DNA from: Alopecurus myosuroides
Taxonomy: Eukaryota; Streptophyta; Magnoliopsida; Poales; Poaceae
Direction of reading: 5' to 3'
DNA: 64,000 bases
Assembly (NCBI GenBank): GCA_028641055.1
Contig: CM054062.1
Coordinates: 12,498,826 to 12,562,825 of the forward strand
Positions 8,751-20,628 of the stretch are shown one piece after another. Within the stretch, counting starts at the first letter, position 1; each line of letters opens with the position of its first letter. The notes beneath the pieces were generated by a model. That model made no database searches and was not told the origin of the DNA. It was given only the letters and a program-made list of their open reading frames with translations. The translations under genes and the position numbers were made by a program.

Positions 8751-9056
8751 GCGGAGGCGGTTGAGGAGGAAGATGAGGATAATGTCGCTGCCTCCCGCGT
8801 GCCAGCGAGGCGGGGGATCGAGACGCGCGATCCCCCGGCTTATCATCAGCGTTTTCCTTTGAAAAAACATGTATGGATCCACACGCAGTGGACAGTGCAC
8901 ATTTTGAGGATTTGAATTTTTGTCGGATTTGTTAATTTGTACACACGACTGGAGTTCGACATCATCTACATCTAGTTTTTTTTCTCAATTTTTTATAACT
9001 TTGAAATGGAGATTTTCAAATTTTCAAAATATCAGACTCCATGATGCGCAAGCTCT
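8751..9056. other. Segment between minisatellite and CACTA end, with hairpin
   Basis: No gene is seen. A perfect 9-bp inverted repeat, GGGGGATCG (8812-8820) and CGATCCCCC (8828-8836), has a 7-nt loop. The right part (about 8875-9050) is AT-rich and has a diverged second version in unit 4 (51165-51370). Confidence 0.55.
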
Positions 9057-9487
9057 CACTAGTACAAAACCTCACTTTAGAGCCGGCTCACTTACATATG
9101 CCAACCGGATCTAGCCAATGGTCTCTAATGTGTGTACCATAAGAGCCTGTTTCAAAAACCGGTTCTAATGACCTAATCCTTGAGACGACTAGAAAAGAAA
9201 CCCGTCTCTATCACCACTCACGGGCCGACAACGCCGACCACTTGGCCATAAGTTCCCTTGAGTGGTGTTAGTGGTGTATCATACGACTGCTTGAAAATGT
9301 CAAAGACGGGACCTCACCGGTGTTAGTGCGGTAATCGTGGGGACACAAATCGGGTCGGTGTTGGCGAGAAGGTACGGTCCAAAGCCTCCATACGGCTTTC
9401 TGAGTGAGTTCATTAGCTACTGTCCACGCAACTAGAGTTATTTTTTCATGTTGGTTTTTGTATATACGATGAATTATCAACAAGGCA
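9057..9487. mobile_element. CACTA-like transposon end (fragment)
   Basis: Begins CACTAGTACAAAACCTCAC, followed by scattered subterminal motifs related to AGAGCCGG and ACCGGTTCTAATG, as is usual inside CACTA termini. No matching opposite end (TTTTGTACTAGTG) was seen within the unit, and there is no transposase, so only one terminus remains. The right boundary is approximate. Confidence 0.5.
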
Positions 9488-9870
9488 ATTTAACTATGTT
9501 TGACCGATAGGGATTGATTGATCGAAGTTGGATGTATGATATGTGGAGGGAGAACGAGGCTTTGATCGAAGCCTTGGACGATATTCAGAGTCGCGGAAGG
9601 AGATATGACGAGGAAGAGAAATACACATGATGTGTTCCGTGATCAGGTTTTCCGGAAGAGGTAGGCATCTCACAAGGGATAACCGCGGTGGAGCGTTTTG
9701 GGGCGAGGACACAGAGTTTACCCAGGTTCAGGTTAGCCGGAGAGACTCCCTACTTCCTGCAAATCAACTATGACGGCGTTCGATGAGCACATGTTACAAG
9801 TACCTAGACAGATTGAGTATATGGCTGAATCTGCCTAGGGTTTCTCCCGCCCGACTTTATATAGAGAGTT
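9488..9870 (+). mobile_element. Element E, left part (split by L1)
   Basis: LTR-like sequence including TTTACCCAGGTTCAGG, a string frequent in grass LTRs. It is contiguous, across the L1 insertion, with the sequence starting at 16719; the split point carries the GAGTT duplication (9866-9870 and 16719-16723). The left boundary is approximate. Confidence 0.55.
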
Positions 9871-10817
9871 TGATATAGGTGTTGACCTCTAAGTTGGCCC
9901 GATCTTCACGAATTGACAAGAACGCACGAAGAACACACGAAGAACGCGAAGAACACGATGAACTCACACACACACAAAAGGGGAAGATAACTCGTGAAGC
10001 CTACGAGGGATCGCAAACCCAAGTCAACAACACGCTAATTGAAACTGATTCCTCTCACCGGCCGGTCCACCGATCCAACAGAAGCCGCAAGGGGAAGGTT
10101 GGCAAGAACTACTAGAGTCACAAGGTGAAAGAGTAGCTCCTTGGAGAGATCTTGATACAATCCGATAGATGAATCTGTGGAGTAGCCATGGATCCCATGG
10201 GGGAGGTTCTCCACATGGGAGGAGGAGCAACAAGCTCAATTATATCTCAAAGTCAACTCTAACCCTAGAACTAGCCACCGGAGTCCCTTATATAGCCTAG
10301 GGGGAAAGGTGGGTCGAAACGGTGCCAAAACGGTGCATTTCCGTGCAAAACTGGGCAGCCCGGCCTGTGAGGCCGGCGTGGGAGGCAGCGCCCAGCCTGG
10401 GGCAGCCGGCCTGGGGGCCGGCCTGGGGCCAGGGGAGCCCGGCCTGAGGCCAGGGTGGGAGGCCGGCTCCCTCGGGTTGGTGGCCGGCCTAAGGCCAGGG
10501 TGGGATGGGGAGGCCGGCCTGGCCGAGGGTTGAGGCCGGGGGCCCCGTTTTCCTCCGTTCTTCCTCCTCGGAGCTCCGATCTAGACGCCGTCTTCACCCA
10601 CTTCCTTCCTAGCTTCATGTGCACCTTCTTGGATTTGTTCTTTAGAATCTTGGGCACCATCTTGGGCCTCCATGGTGTGATCCCACCTATGCCTGTAGAA
10701 GGGTATTCATGAGGTAGAGCACCGTTCACCAAGTCACCGAAAACATACGGAGATAGGAGTGAGTTCACCTTGTTGTGTATCGATGTTGTGCTTGGTTGAA
10801 TACGGTGGGCTACATCA
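9871..10817 (-). repeat. L1 left LTR (3' LTR of the element)
   Basis: 947 bp. It contains a GC-rich block (about 10360-10545) made of degenerate GGCCGGCCTG-type repeats, shorter here than in other copies. Confidence 0.92.
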
Positions 10818-13800
10818 TCTCCCCCCTTGAAGAAGAGTCCCCCTCGACTCTCGTCAATCCATTTGTGAGCGGTAGAAGGAATGTTGACGACGAAGATGTC
10901 GTTGAAGTTGAGCCGCTTGTCGAAGACCATGTGACGGTAGGCTCGTAGTGGAGGTGTTCCAAAGGTGATGAAGATCATTAAATGTTCCTCCTTGGACGGC
11001 TGAGGGAGATCTTGCGAGGCGGTGTAGTCGTTGAAGTTGAGCCTCTTATCGAAGGTCATGCCAAGATATGGTCGTGGAGGGTGTAGTCCAAAGGTGATGA
11101 CAATCTTGACATGGTCCCCATTGGATGGATGAGGGTGAGCTTGCGGAAGCGGTAGAGTGTATATGAACTTGACGCCTTGGTTGCACGCCACTCCATGGGG
11201 TGCGTTGTTGTTGATGCTCGTGTCGAAGTTCATGTACATCTTGGCAGTTGATGTGTAGTCGTGGTGATCATTGTCGTTGACGCGCTTGTCGAACTCCAAG
11301 TGCATCTTGACGAAGGGGATGTAGACGTGGTAGTCATTGTCGTTGACGCGCTTGTCGAACTCCAAGTACATCTTGACGTGGGGGATGTAGATGTAGAAGT
11401 CGTTGGCGTGGATGCGCATGTGGATCTCCAAGTACATCTTGATATGAGGGATGTAGGCGTAGAAGGCGTTGTTGTCGTAGTGCTTGTGATGCGCCGTGTA
11501 GATCTTGACTTGAGGAGTGTGGATGGAGGATGCATCGTCGTAGAAGTTTTTGTAAATCTCCATGTGGATCATGACGAGTTGAATGTGCTCCTTCCAAATC
11601 TTCAAGTCGGTGTCGATGTTCATGCGGTGTGGAGAGCCATGTATGTGGAGAAGTCCATGAGGTCGAAGATGCTTGATAGGGTCACCAAATCTCTGCAAAA
11701 TAGACAACAAATATGGAGAGAGAGTTGGTAAGCCGTTAGTATCAATAAGCACAAATGGGGTTTTGCTCTCAACTCTCATCTCACTATTGGTGGCTATCAT
11801 GGCAATGCCTCTAGGAGCACTCATGCTTTTTCCACTCATGATGGGCTTGTGGCTCTCACTCACGTGATGGTGGATCTCTCTCTCACCACTCATCTCACTA
11901 GAAGCTTGAGAGGGTACACTAGAAGGCTCCAAAGTCTTGGCACAAGAGGTGCGCGGGTGTGTCGAAGTCGTTGCATTGCTTGGAGTCGGTAGTGTCATAG
12001 CATGTGGCGTGAGGATTCGAGCATCTCATCTCTTGGATTGATCTTCAAGTGTGGAAAGGGTGGCTTTCTTGGAGGAGGAGATAGGGTCATGGCTTGTGTC
12101 GAAGAAGGCTCCGTCATCTCCATGATGTGGTAGTGTAAGCCATGCCTTATAGCATCATCAAATGGTCGATGATGATGATGATGAAGATATCCTTGGCTAG
12201 AATGGTGGCTTGAGCGTGGCCTTGTGGAGGTTGGCATGAGATGCTTTGAAGTCAAGGGGAGTGTGTCACCCAATTCGTCGTTACCTCCATCAATGATAGA
12301 TGAGCCATTGACGCCGGCTCTAGAGAGGTTGAATCGTTAGTTCTTATCTTGAGGATAGGCTTGAAGAACTCGTGTCAACACTCGCGATGAATTCTCGGCC
12401 TCATTGCAATAGACGCTTTCGTCACCATTGGTTGTCATGTCCAAGGAATTCAGAGCTAGTTGGTGCAAGGCATAGTATTGGCCTTCACTCATGTAGGCAT
12501 GGTCACCATTTTGGTTGGCAACCATGATCATCTCATTGGTAGCATTGGAAACTCTCTTGTGGATGGTTGGAGTTGGCACTTGTGTCATTGAAGACGAGGA
12601 AGAAGAATGCCTTAGAGATGATGGCAAAGGATGAGCCTCTTTCACAATGTCACATGCATCAACGTCTTCATCATAGAGTGGTAGAGTGGTATCCTCATGC
12701 GCATGGTGATGTCGATCTTGTGTCATGGGAGGAATAGCTTCACACTCTTGATGTTGTTGTTGCGCTTGTGGTGATGAGGGAAACTCATGCTCTTGATCAT
12801 GAAGGTCATTGTTCATCCTCATAGAATGTCGCTCATGGAAGTTGTGGTTGGGTGTTGGTGGTGAAGTATCTGTCGCCTCTTGTCTCGATGAAGTAGTGGT
12901 ATCATAGTGTCCATGGCGAGGATATTCTTGATCCTTGTCGAAGGCGGGGTGCGAAGAGAAAGCACATTGTTGGTGAAGATGAGGTGGAGGCTCCCATTCC
13001 TCATGTTGGTGATGATGCGATGGAATTCCTTGGTCAAGTGGGTGCGGTGCTTCATCCAATATGGTAGGAGGAGAATCATGGATAGCAACTCCATTTGCTT
13101 GTTGTTGGCGAGGTCGCTCATGTGGGTCCTCATCAAAAATAGGAAGTGAGAGGTAACTTGGAGCATCTTCACTTGCTTGTTGGTGACGTGGTCGCTCAAG
13201 AGGTTCCTCATCAAACATGGGAAACGAGAGATCATGGGTAGCATCCGCGCCTAGTTGAGGTCGAAGTGGGCGCTCATTGGGGTCTTCATCAAAGAGAGGA
13301 AGTGAGATATCATTTGTAGCATGCCCACTTGGTTGTTGTTGATGGTGGTGCTCATAGGGGTCCTCATCAAAGATGGGTAGTGAAGTAGCGTGTTGAGCAT
13401 CCTCATTGGTTTGGCGATGGCGGTCATGATGGAGAGGATGGCGCCGGTGGTCATTGTGGTGGAGATGTGGTAGGCATTCACTAGAAGCCATGTCGAGGGC
13501 ACCTTCTTGATAATGGCCTTGGTCTTGGTGGTCATTGTGGTGATGACACACATTTTGCCTTGGAAGCCTTGAATGTGGGCGAGCACCATCCACGAAACCA
13601 TGTAGACCATAGTCATGAGTCGAGCTTGGAGAAGGTGGGTGATGAAGAATATCCGGTCGTAGAGGGTGATCTTGAAGAGGGTCACCGCGGCCTTGTCGGT
13701 GTCGAGGTCGAGGTAGTGGTGATGGCGAGCACTGATGGGTCGAAATTTGTTGATGATGGAGCTTGCGGCGTTCCCACACCTCATGTGTGGGATGACTCCG

Positions 13801-14430
13801 GAAGTCATTTGGATGCCTTGGCTTCTTGGCCTTCTCGCTAGATGGGGTCTCGATGATGTCCTTCTTGTGGCGCCGTCTTGATGTTGAAGGAGACAATCTT
13901 GACGTTGCCAACTTGTCGGATTTCTTGTCGTTGCACCACATTGAGGTTGAAGGTAGTTGTCTTGTCTTGGCCTTGGCATTCTCCTTGAAGTTCCTTGGTG
14001 GTGAGCATGAACCATCGGACATATGATGTCTTGGCAATCGAAGCTTGGCGAGGAAGTTCTTGTAAGTGAGCTCATCCATGTCGGAGTCGAAGTAGCTTGT
14101 GGAGTCGTTGTCGGTGTCGTACTCCGTCATGGTTGTGGATGCGTTGTCGGTGTAGCATGGCTCCATCTCGTCATCCAAGCTTGCGGTGTCATAGTTGTAG
14201 TAGTGGTTCATGTCATTGGAGCTCATGGAGTCGAAGTCGTTGTGGTTGTTGTGGTGCTCCTCCATGTCGATGATGCTTGGGGAGGAGTAGTCGGTGTAGA
14301 GCTCGACGTCGTGGTCGTAGTAGTGGTGGTGATCCACCATGTCATGCTCGTAGTAGTGGTCATCCACGATGTCGTGCTCGTAGGAGTGGAGGTCCATGTC
14401 TAGCTCGTTGTAGTCGTAGTGGTCCATCAT
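10818..14430 (-). pseudogene. L1 long ORF, broken (695-codon part plus shifted remainder)
   Basis: This corresponds to the intact 1399-codon frame of L3. The first part is open from the ATG at 14430 to a stop at 12337-12339, where L2 and L3 have a Gln codon. A 1-bp deletion near 12010 shifts the frame again, after which it stays open to 10271 inside the LTR. The protein is His/Asp/Tyr-rich at its start and then contains tandem FDEDP and FDKR repeats. No enzyme domain is recognised. Confidence 0.8.
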
Positions 14431-15724
14431 GGACTCATCATGGTCATCATGCCTCCATATGATTCGGTCTAGCTACACATGGTTAGTCACAAGCGCAAGT
14501 GTATATATAGAGTGTGAAGACATAAGAGCTCAACCTCACCTTTTAGCAAATATTGGAACTAGTGGACCATGCCAAGAGAAACCGATAACCAAAAAGAATG
14601 AAGTGACTTGAGTTCTAAAGATCCCAAAAACACGCTCCAAAACACACACGGCTTATGGGTGGATGGCAATGGGTTAGAAATGTGGCAAGAAGACGACAAA
14701 TCCAAAGAAAAGTATGTTGTAAAACATGGAGAAGAATCAAAGAAAAGTTAGCACGAAAACCAAACCTAGTGGAGGGAAAAAAATGATATGGTGGAAACTA
14801 AAAACACACCTCACACAAGGGATAAATGGGGTTAATGTGGCCAATCGACGAGCGGAGACGAAATGTACCTATCGAAGACTGAGCTCAATGCCACACCAAC
14901 GCAAGGAGGACGCTAGCTCAAACCACAATTAATTAGAGGCAACAAGATTCGCAATGTGGCAACCGGTCACTCTCTTCTCTTTTGCAACTCGAAGCTATGC
15001 GTTCCTACAAATGATAGCAATTGGCATCGATCATTTTCTTCTTTTGGCTCTTTTTTCTTCTTTTGCTCTTTCTCCTTTTTTTTTGATTTTTCGCTTTTTG
15101 ATGGATGATGATTCCCAAATGCCAATGCCTACTCGAACTATTCTCTCACAAGCGCAAAACTCGCACTCTCGGTGCCACAAATGCGATGCCAAGCGATGTA
15201 AAAGAGCTAGTCCAAGTGGGTAAGGTACACAAAGGAAGGGGTTAGTTCAAGCGGAAGCAAGTTATACCTATGCGGTGGATGATCACGGTCTTGCGGCCGA
15301 TGGATGTCGATGTCGTGTGGATCCGTTGATATAGATGCGTAGGCGATGTCGATGGAGACGCGTAGGAACTTGCCTCACTCAAATCGGAGCAACGCCGACA
15401 AAGAAAAACAAGATACAAAATCTGTCCAAGAATCGAAGAGCAGGATTTTTCTGAGATTTTTGCTCAATTTCGAAATTCCTCTCAAATCAAGATTTTTTTT
15501 GGACAAATTCGAAGAAAGTGTCTGAATAGAAAGGTGGGGAATGGTCTTTGGCAACAAATCTATGAAATAAAACCACGAAAAACTCAACAAATCGAGAGAT
15601 CGGTCGAAATCCCTTTTGGCTATTTTTGGTCAAATTTTCGAATTTATGGTGGATAGAAGAAAAATTGGTGGATGGGGAGGGGGTGGGGTGTCGGATTCGT
15701 GTCAATCAAGCTCTAGATACCAGA
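14431..15724 (-). other. L1 leader between primer-binding site and ORF
   Basis: About 1.3 kb with no credible coding frame. It includes the primer-binding site at 15711-15722. The equivalent region in L2 and L3 is nearly identical. Confidence 0.7.
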
Positions 15725-16718
15725 TGATATAGGTGTTGACCTCTAAGTTGGCCCGATCTTCACGAATCGACAAGAACACACGAAAAACACACGAAGAACG
15801 CGAAGAACACGATGAACTCTCACACACACAAAAGGGGAAGATAACTCGTGAAGCCTACGATGGATCGCAAACCCAAGTCAACAATACGCTAATTGAAACC
15901 GATTCCTCTCACCGGCCGGTCCATCTATCCAACAGAAGCCGCAAGGGGAAGGTTGGCGAGAACTACTAGAGTCACAAGGTGAAAGAGTACCTCCTTGGAG
16001 AGATCTTGATACAACCCGATAGATGAATCTATGGAGTAGCCATGGATCCCATGGGGGAGGTTCTCCACATGGGAGGAGGAGCAACAAGCTCAATTATATC
16101 TCAAAGTCAACTCTAACCCTAGAACTAGCCACCAGAGTCCCTTATATAGCCTAGGGGGAAAGGTGGGTCAAAACGGTGCATTTCCGTGCAAAACTGGGCA
16201 GCCCGGCCTGGGAGGCCGGCCTGGCCGGCCTGTGAGGCCGGGGTGGGAGGAAGCGCCCAGCCTGGGGCAGCCGGCCTGGGGGCCGGCCTGAGGCCGGGGT
16301 GGAGGCCGGAGCCCTCGGGCTGGTGCCCGGCCTGGGGCCAGGGGAGCCCGGCCTGAGGCCAGGGTGGGGAGGCCGGCTTCCTCGGGTTGGTGGCCAGCCT
16401 GAGGCCAGGGGAGGCCGGCCTGGCCGGGGGTTGAGGCCGGGGACCCCGTTTTCCTCCGTTCTTCCTCCTCGGAGCTCCGATCTTGACGCCGTCTTCACCC
16501 ACTTCCTTCCTAGCTTCATGTGCACCTTATTGGATATGTTCTTGAGCATCTTGGGCACCATCTTGGGTCTCCATGGTGTGATCCCGCCTATGCATGTAGA
16601 AGGGTATTCATGAGGTAGAGCACCGTTCACCAAGTCACCGGAAACATACGGAGATAGGAGTGAGTTCACCTTGTTGTGTATCGATGTTGTGCTTGGTTGA
16701 ATACGGTGGGCTACATCA
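15725..16718 (-). repeat. L1 right LTR (5' LTR of the element)
   Basis: 994 bp. It shares diagnostic bases with the right LTRs of L2 and L3 rather than with its own left LTR, for example CGAATCGACAAGAACACACG against CGAATTGACAAGAACGCACG. Confidence 0.92.
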
Positions 16719-17335
16719 GAGTTGGATCGGGTATTACAGGAATACAAACCTACAATGACTAAACCTAACAATCTACGGTCATCTGGATCCTTGAGATGCA
16801 GATGGGCTTGTGGCCGGCATTGCGAATGCAGTGTCGCGCTTCGTCCCATCTAGGCCTTCGGCCTTGGGCCCGCCCCTCTGGTCTGGCTTCTGGATGCCGG
16901 TAGATACCCCTTCCCAGATATCTCCGACAGTAGCCTAAGGGAAGGCTAAGGAACTTCTCTTCTCCATTGATTTCTGTCAAAGCTGAACGGCGGAAGTTGG
17001 TTCCTGAGTCTTCCCCCTTTATCGATGTTTAGTTTTAATGTGGTCCGTCATCCAGTAGAAAAGACGGATCTTCTCAGCTAAGTTTCCTCCGTGTGGGTGT
17101 TCTGCTCTAGGCAGAGCGAATTAACAGCCATAGTGCTCGTGGCACCATTATCGGGGCATCAACCCTGACAGAAACGACATGTAATGATCACTCCGCCAAT
17201 TCTGGTGCAGGAATCGAGGAGACGCCCCGAGGGGCAATGGTCACACGCGTGAAACGCGGTCAAATCGTGCCACGCGTCTTGCATCCAAGCGTGCGACTGT
17301 TGAGGCCGAGACGGCCATTCGGAGCTATAAAAGAT
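16719..17335 (+). mobile_element. Element E, region upstream of its gene
   Basis: Continues E after the L1 insertion. No coding frame is convincing. It contains TCTGCTCTAGGCAGA (small inverted repeat, near 17100) and TCGGGGCATCAACCCTGACA near 17155, which may be an LTR end. The region supplies the upstream sequence for the TATA box at 17336. Confidence 0.45.
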
Positions 17336-17343
17336 CCCCCGAG
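17336..17343 (+). promoter_or_regulatory. TATA box of element E gene, unit 1
   Basis: TATAAAAG, 125 bp before the ATG at 17468, followed by a pyrimidine-rich leader. Identical in units 2 and 3. Confidence 0.65.
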
Positions 17344-17467
17344 CCGCACTCCTTTCCTTCTTCTTCCACACTCACCTTCATTCGCTCCATCTCCATTGCG
17401 CCTAAGATTCCTCCTCCGCATAGAGAATAAGCAAGAAGAAAACTTTCGTAGAGACCAATCCGAAGGC

Positions 17468-19615
17468 ATGAGTAGCACAATGGCCTCTGGAGATGTTCAT
17501 TCCGGTAGTGACGAAACAATGGAGGGGGAAGGATCCTCCATGGCGGCAGCGGCGACGGCCGCATCAAGCGAGGCACACATTACTTCTCCTTCATCGCCCA
17601 TGGCCTATCCTCTGGCCGGGAGCGTAGCGGATTCAGCGCCAGCATCCGGTGCATCTGCCGCAGCGAAGGGGAAATTGAAGGCGGCGGACGACATCGCTGC
17701 TCCGAAGCTCGATGCCGGTGGTGACGACGACGACGAAGCCGAGGAAGAAAGTGCCAACGGGTACTGGATCCCTAGCTCTGTCACAACGCCGAACAATGGG
17801 TTCCTGCCAAGGAACAAATGGCAGAGCGTGGAAGGTGACACGGAACCCAAGCCCCGGGACGGCGAGCACGTCGTCCTCTTATCGCATATGCAACGTGGGT
17901 TAGGACTCTTGTCGTCCGCCTTTTTCCTCTCCATCCTCGATTATTACGGCGTCCAGTCTCACAACTTGACGCCCGATGCCATTTTATACATTTTCGCCTT
18001 CCAGGCCCTCTTCGATGGCTACTTAGGAATAGCCCCGAGCCTAGATTTCTTTAAATATTGCTTTTATGTGAGGAGAGAGCCAAACCGCAAATGGGGGGTT
18101 GAAGGTGTGTGGAACCATCTACCTCAACCTTCATCGGAAGAGGGAACTTTGGTTCCTCAAAGTTCCAAAATCCGAATCCGTTAAGTATTGGTCGTCCATG
18201 TTCTTTTACGTGGAAGATGTGCCCTCCCCGAGGAAGACAATGGGGCTTCCGCAGTTTGTCAACGGCGCGACTGTCCCTAGGGACAGTTGGAAGGAGGACG
18301 CCGTCCAGACGCTTCCGGTGAATCTGGAGAAGATCAAACGGGGGATCACCAAGCTCACTACGTCAGAACCCGAACTCACCAGAGCAGAAACTGTGCTCTG
18401 CTGGTTCCGTCGTAGGATCCAGCCACTTTCCCATTGGGAGGGCAAGCTGATGAGTTCTTTGATGAGTGCTTTGATGAGTTCGACAATTTTGTGCCTACCC
18501 CACTTCCTCGTCCAGCAAGGTGCCTACAGGCTCATACATCTATCGGGAGGGATTCACCTTCCGCCCTAAGGAAGTAATGGACGAAGGGTTTTCCTTTCTT
18601 GGAACCCAGTTCCAGCGCTACAACAAGGATTTCCTGGAGGTGCTGGGGCATGTAGGCCATATGAATACGGTAAACATCCTTATCCCTTGCCCCAAAGTAA
18701 TTTTTCAAACTTTTGTCGGATGATTACTCTTATATTCCTATTGGATTTTGACTCTGCTTTCCCTTTTCTTTTTTGCTTTACGTCCTAGAAGACGATTGAG
18801 CAAGCAAACGAAGAAGTGTTTTCCGCTTTGAGGGAAAGAAACAAGAAGATGCGGAAGATGGTGAGTCTTCAGAAGGAGACGGACAACCAAGGTAATCTTG
18901 CTTTCGGCTTTTTCCTTCTCGTTTTTAACTTTCGGCTTTTCCTTTGGAATTCGAGTTTTTTACCTTCTCCTTTCTTAGCCATTATTGAGGCAGCCAAGGA
19001 GGCCCTCTCAAGCGCTGGTAATGCCCAAGGGCTACACGATGAGAACCTTCGCCTTGCGAAGGACTTTGAGAAATCTGACAGAGAGTTCAAGCTCTGTCAC
19101 TATTCCCTTTGCACGGCAGAGACAAAAATGGCGGAGCAAGAAGCGCAGTCCGTCAAGGACGCAGAGGCCATCTAGGACCTCCCGAAGAAACAGGGGGATG
19201 CATTGGACGATCTCAACATCCTGGACATCGAACTTCTTGGTAAGACTTCTCTTTTCGTCCACTTTTACGCTCCTTCTTTCTGCTTTTTTCTTCTTTCTTC
19301 GCAGTTTTGTCTAACATCGAGATTTTTTCCTTTCCAGAGGAGGAGGACAAGACCAAGACCCAGATTGACAATATCCGGGCAGTTTCTGCCTACCTTGCGG
19401 AGATTCGTGCATCCGGGAAGAGATTTATTGCTAAGTTTCTTCTCGGGAAGAAGTTGGAGCGGGTGACGGAGCGTGCAGTTGCGCTGGATACTGCCGTTGA
19501 GACGCAAGACGGTCTCCTGCGTTCCGCTGCCCGTGGTGGGGCGAAGATGGCTCTAGGCCTTCTTCGTTTCCATTATGGGGCTCTAGGCCTGCGAAACATC
19601 GCGTCGCCGGCGTAA
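17468..19615 (+). pseudogene. Element E gene, Transposase_28-like (gypsy-type) with coiled coil, unit 1
   Basis: The ATG at 17468 opens an Ala/Ser-rich and acidic leader. A region resembling the 'putative gypsy type transposon' domain follows (LTPDAILYIFAFQALFDGYL, FKYCFYVRREPNRKWG). A frameshift near 18100 moves the homology to the next frame (IYLNLHRKRELWFLK...). Later parts look like exons with GT..AG introns: 18670-18788, 18892-18978 and 19240-19337. They encode Lys/Glu/Ala-rich, coiled-coil-like sequence ending at 19615. An in-frame TAG (19173-19175) interrupts the third exon. The lesions recur in units 2 and 3, so they predate the duplication. About 100 bp present in units 2 and 3 near the end of exon 1 is missing here. 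Confidence 0.7.
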
Positions 19616-20237
19616 ATGCTTGGCGTGCTATGGACGGCCATCACGTCACGTTGAAAAGCGGGGAAGTGCGTTAACACGGGGTGACCGGCCTGCTGCATGA
19701 CGATATAACTCTCGTCTATGGCTCTATGCCGGCTTCTCTCTATGACGAGCGGGACCCTACTGTCGGGAGGGATGACTAGACAATGTCCGGCGCCCTCAAG
19801 AAGGCCCCCAAGATTGAAGGGTGAGCTGGGTGTGTTGGACATAAATTTGACGGGTGGACACGCCTAGGGTTGCCGCTGTGTGCGGTTTTTTGATCCGGAC
19901 CCCAATGAGCAATTGGGGGGCCGTTCGAAGGTTCAGGTGGATATGCTCTTAGACGTGAGAGACCATCTCATGTCCATCCGCCCTTCACCTCAGTGAAGGA
20001 TACTTAGATGTTCCTTTCGTATCGCCACGATCTACACAGCAGGCAGGATGGCGTGCACATCGTGTGGATCATGGCAAGCTTCGCACGCCTGGAATGTTAG
20101 GAACTAGGGCTAATGAACAAAAGTAACGAGAAGAAAAAAGACGTACGGTTAACACGTTGCAAAACACCGTCGTCTCCCTGGTGTGTTCCTCTCTTCTTCA
20201 TTGTGATCCGGGCCAGGTCCAGCAGATTCACTCGGCC
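19616..20237. other. Element E downstream sequence, unit 1
   Basis: No gene is seen. Conserved non-coding sequence runs to the unit junction at 20237/20238. Small open frames on both strands have no recognisable content. Confidence 0.5.
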
Positions 20238-20628
20238 AGTGATTGCTATATTTTTTTTTGAAGAAAATGACCAAATGTTCATTCACCAAACGAAGCAAAA
20301 AAAAGATTGAAGTCTATCAAGTATCAACTGATAGATTGCTAATTGAAAGGGGTTATCATTCAACAATTAGATTGAAAGGCTTGAGAAACTGAGCACTGGC
20401 TCGGACATATGTGATCGTCTATCAAGTAGTAGGGATGCACCCAGGAGAAAAATTGAAAGAAAGATTACTGTTTGCAATTCGAAAATTTCTTTCTGAGACA
20501 GCACTACAACCGTATTATTTACAAAGCTCAGGAAAGATTAAATCGATTTCCTTGCTTGTTACAATCCGTCACATCAGGCTTCATGCATATAGCATTACAA
20601 AGATGTGTGGACAAATCACTAGCTACGT
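20238..20628 (-). other. NAC2 3' flank
   Basis: Homologous to the NAC1 3' flank. No gene is seen. The start AGTGATTGCTAT directly follows CACTCGGCC of unit 1. Confidence 0.55.

Larger units (their letters stand above)
9871..16718 (-). mobile_element. LTR retrotransposon L1, non-autonomous (first of four L copies), inserted in E
   Basis: The two LTRs (9871-10817 and 15725-16718) start TGATATAGG and end ACATCA on the + strand. A perfect 5-bp target duplication, GAGTT, flanks them. Orientation is minus: next to the right LTR is a tRNA-Met-type primer site (15711-15722, minus-strand TGGTATCTAGAG), and next to the left LTR is a polypurine tract (10818-10831, minus-strand TTCAAGGGGGGAGA). No gag, protease, reverse transcriptase or integrase motifs are seen, so it should depend on another element's enzymes. 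The name is local to this annotation (the first L copy) and is not a LINE-1 name. Confidence 0.93.
5885..20237. repeat. Tandem unit 1 of the NAC array (14,353 bp)
   Basis: The unit starts at AGTGATTGCTAT, as do the next three units, and ends at CACTCGGCC. It contains NAC1, the A-rich/GC-rich block, a CACTA end, element E and LTR element L1. Compared with units 2-4 it is the most different in the GC-rich block (11 bp missing near 8563) and in the E pseudogene (about 100 bp missing near 18450). Its NAC C-terminus matches unit 2. Confidence 0.93.

Noticed and set aside
9057..9275. Complete short CACTA or MITE ending at GTGTTAGTG near 9273
   Set aside because: The supposed right end pairs poorly with CACTAGTACAAAACC beyond the first five bases, so only one terminus is claimed.
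11261..11731. Val/Asp-rich + strand frame in L (also 25651, 40140, 63491)
   Set aside because: It is the complement of the 66-bp repeat region of the L ORF, giving a low-complexity artefact.
14023..14403. Val-rich 126-codon + strand frame (also 28414, 42903)
   Set aside because: Complement of the His/Asp/Tyr-rich start of the L ORF; no features of a real protein.
17237..17467. Earlier ATG for the E gene at 17237
   Set aside because: It lies upstream of the TATA box at 17336, so the ATG at 17468 is more likely.
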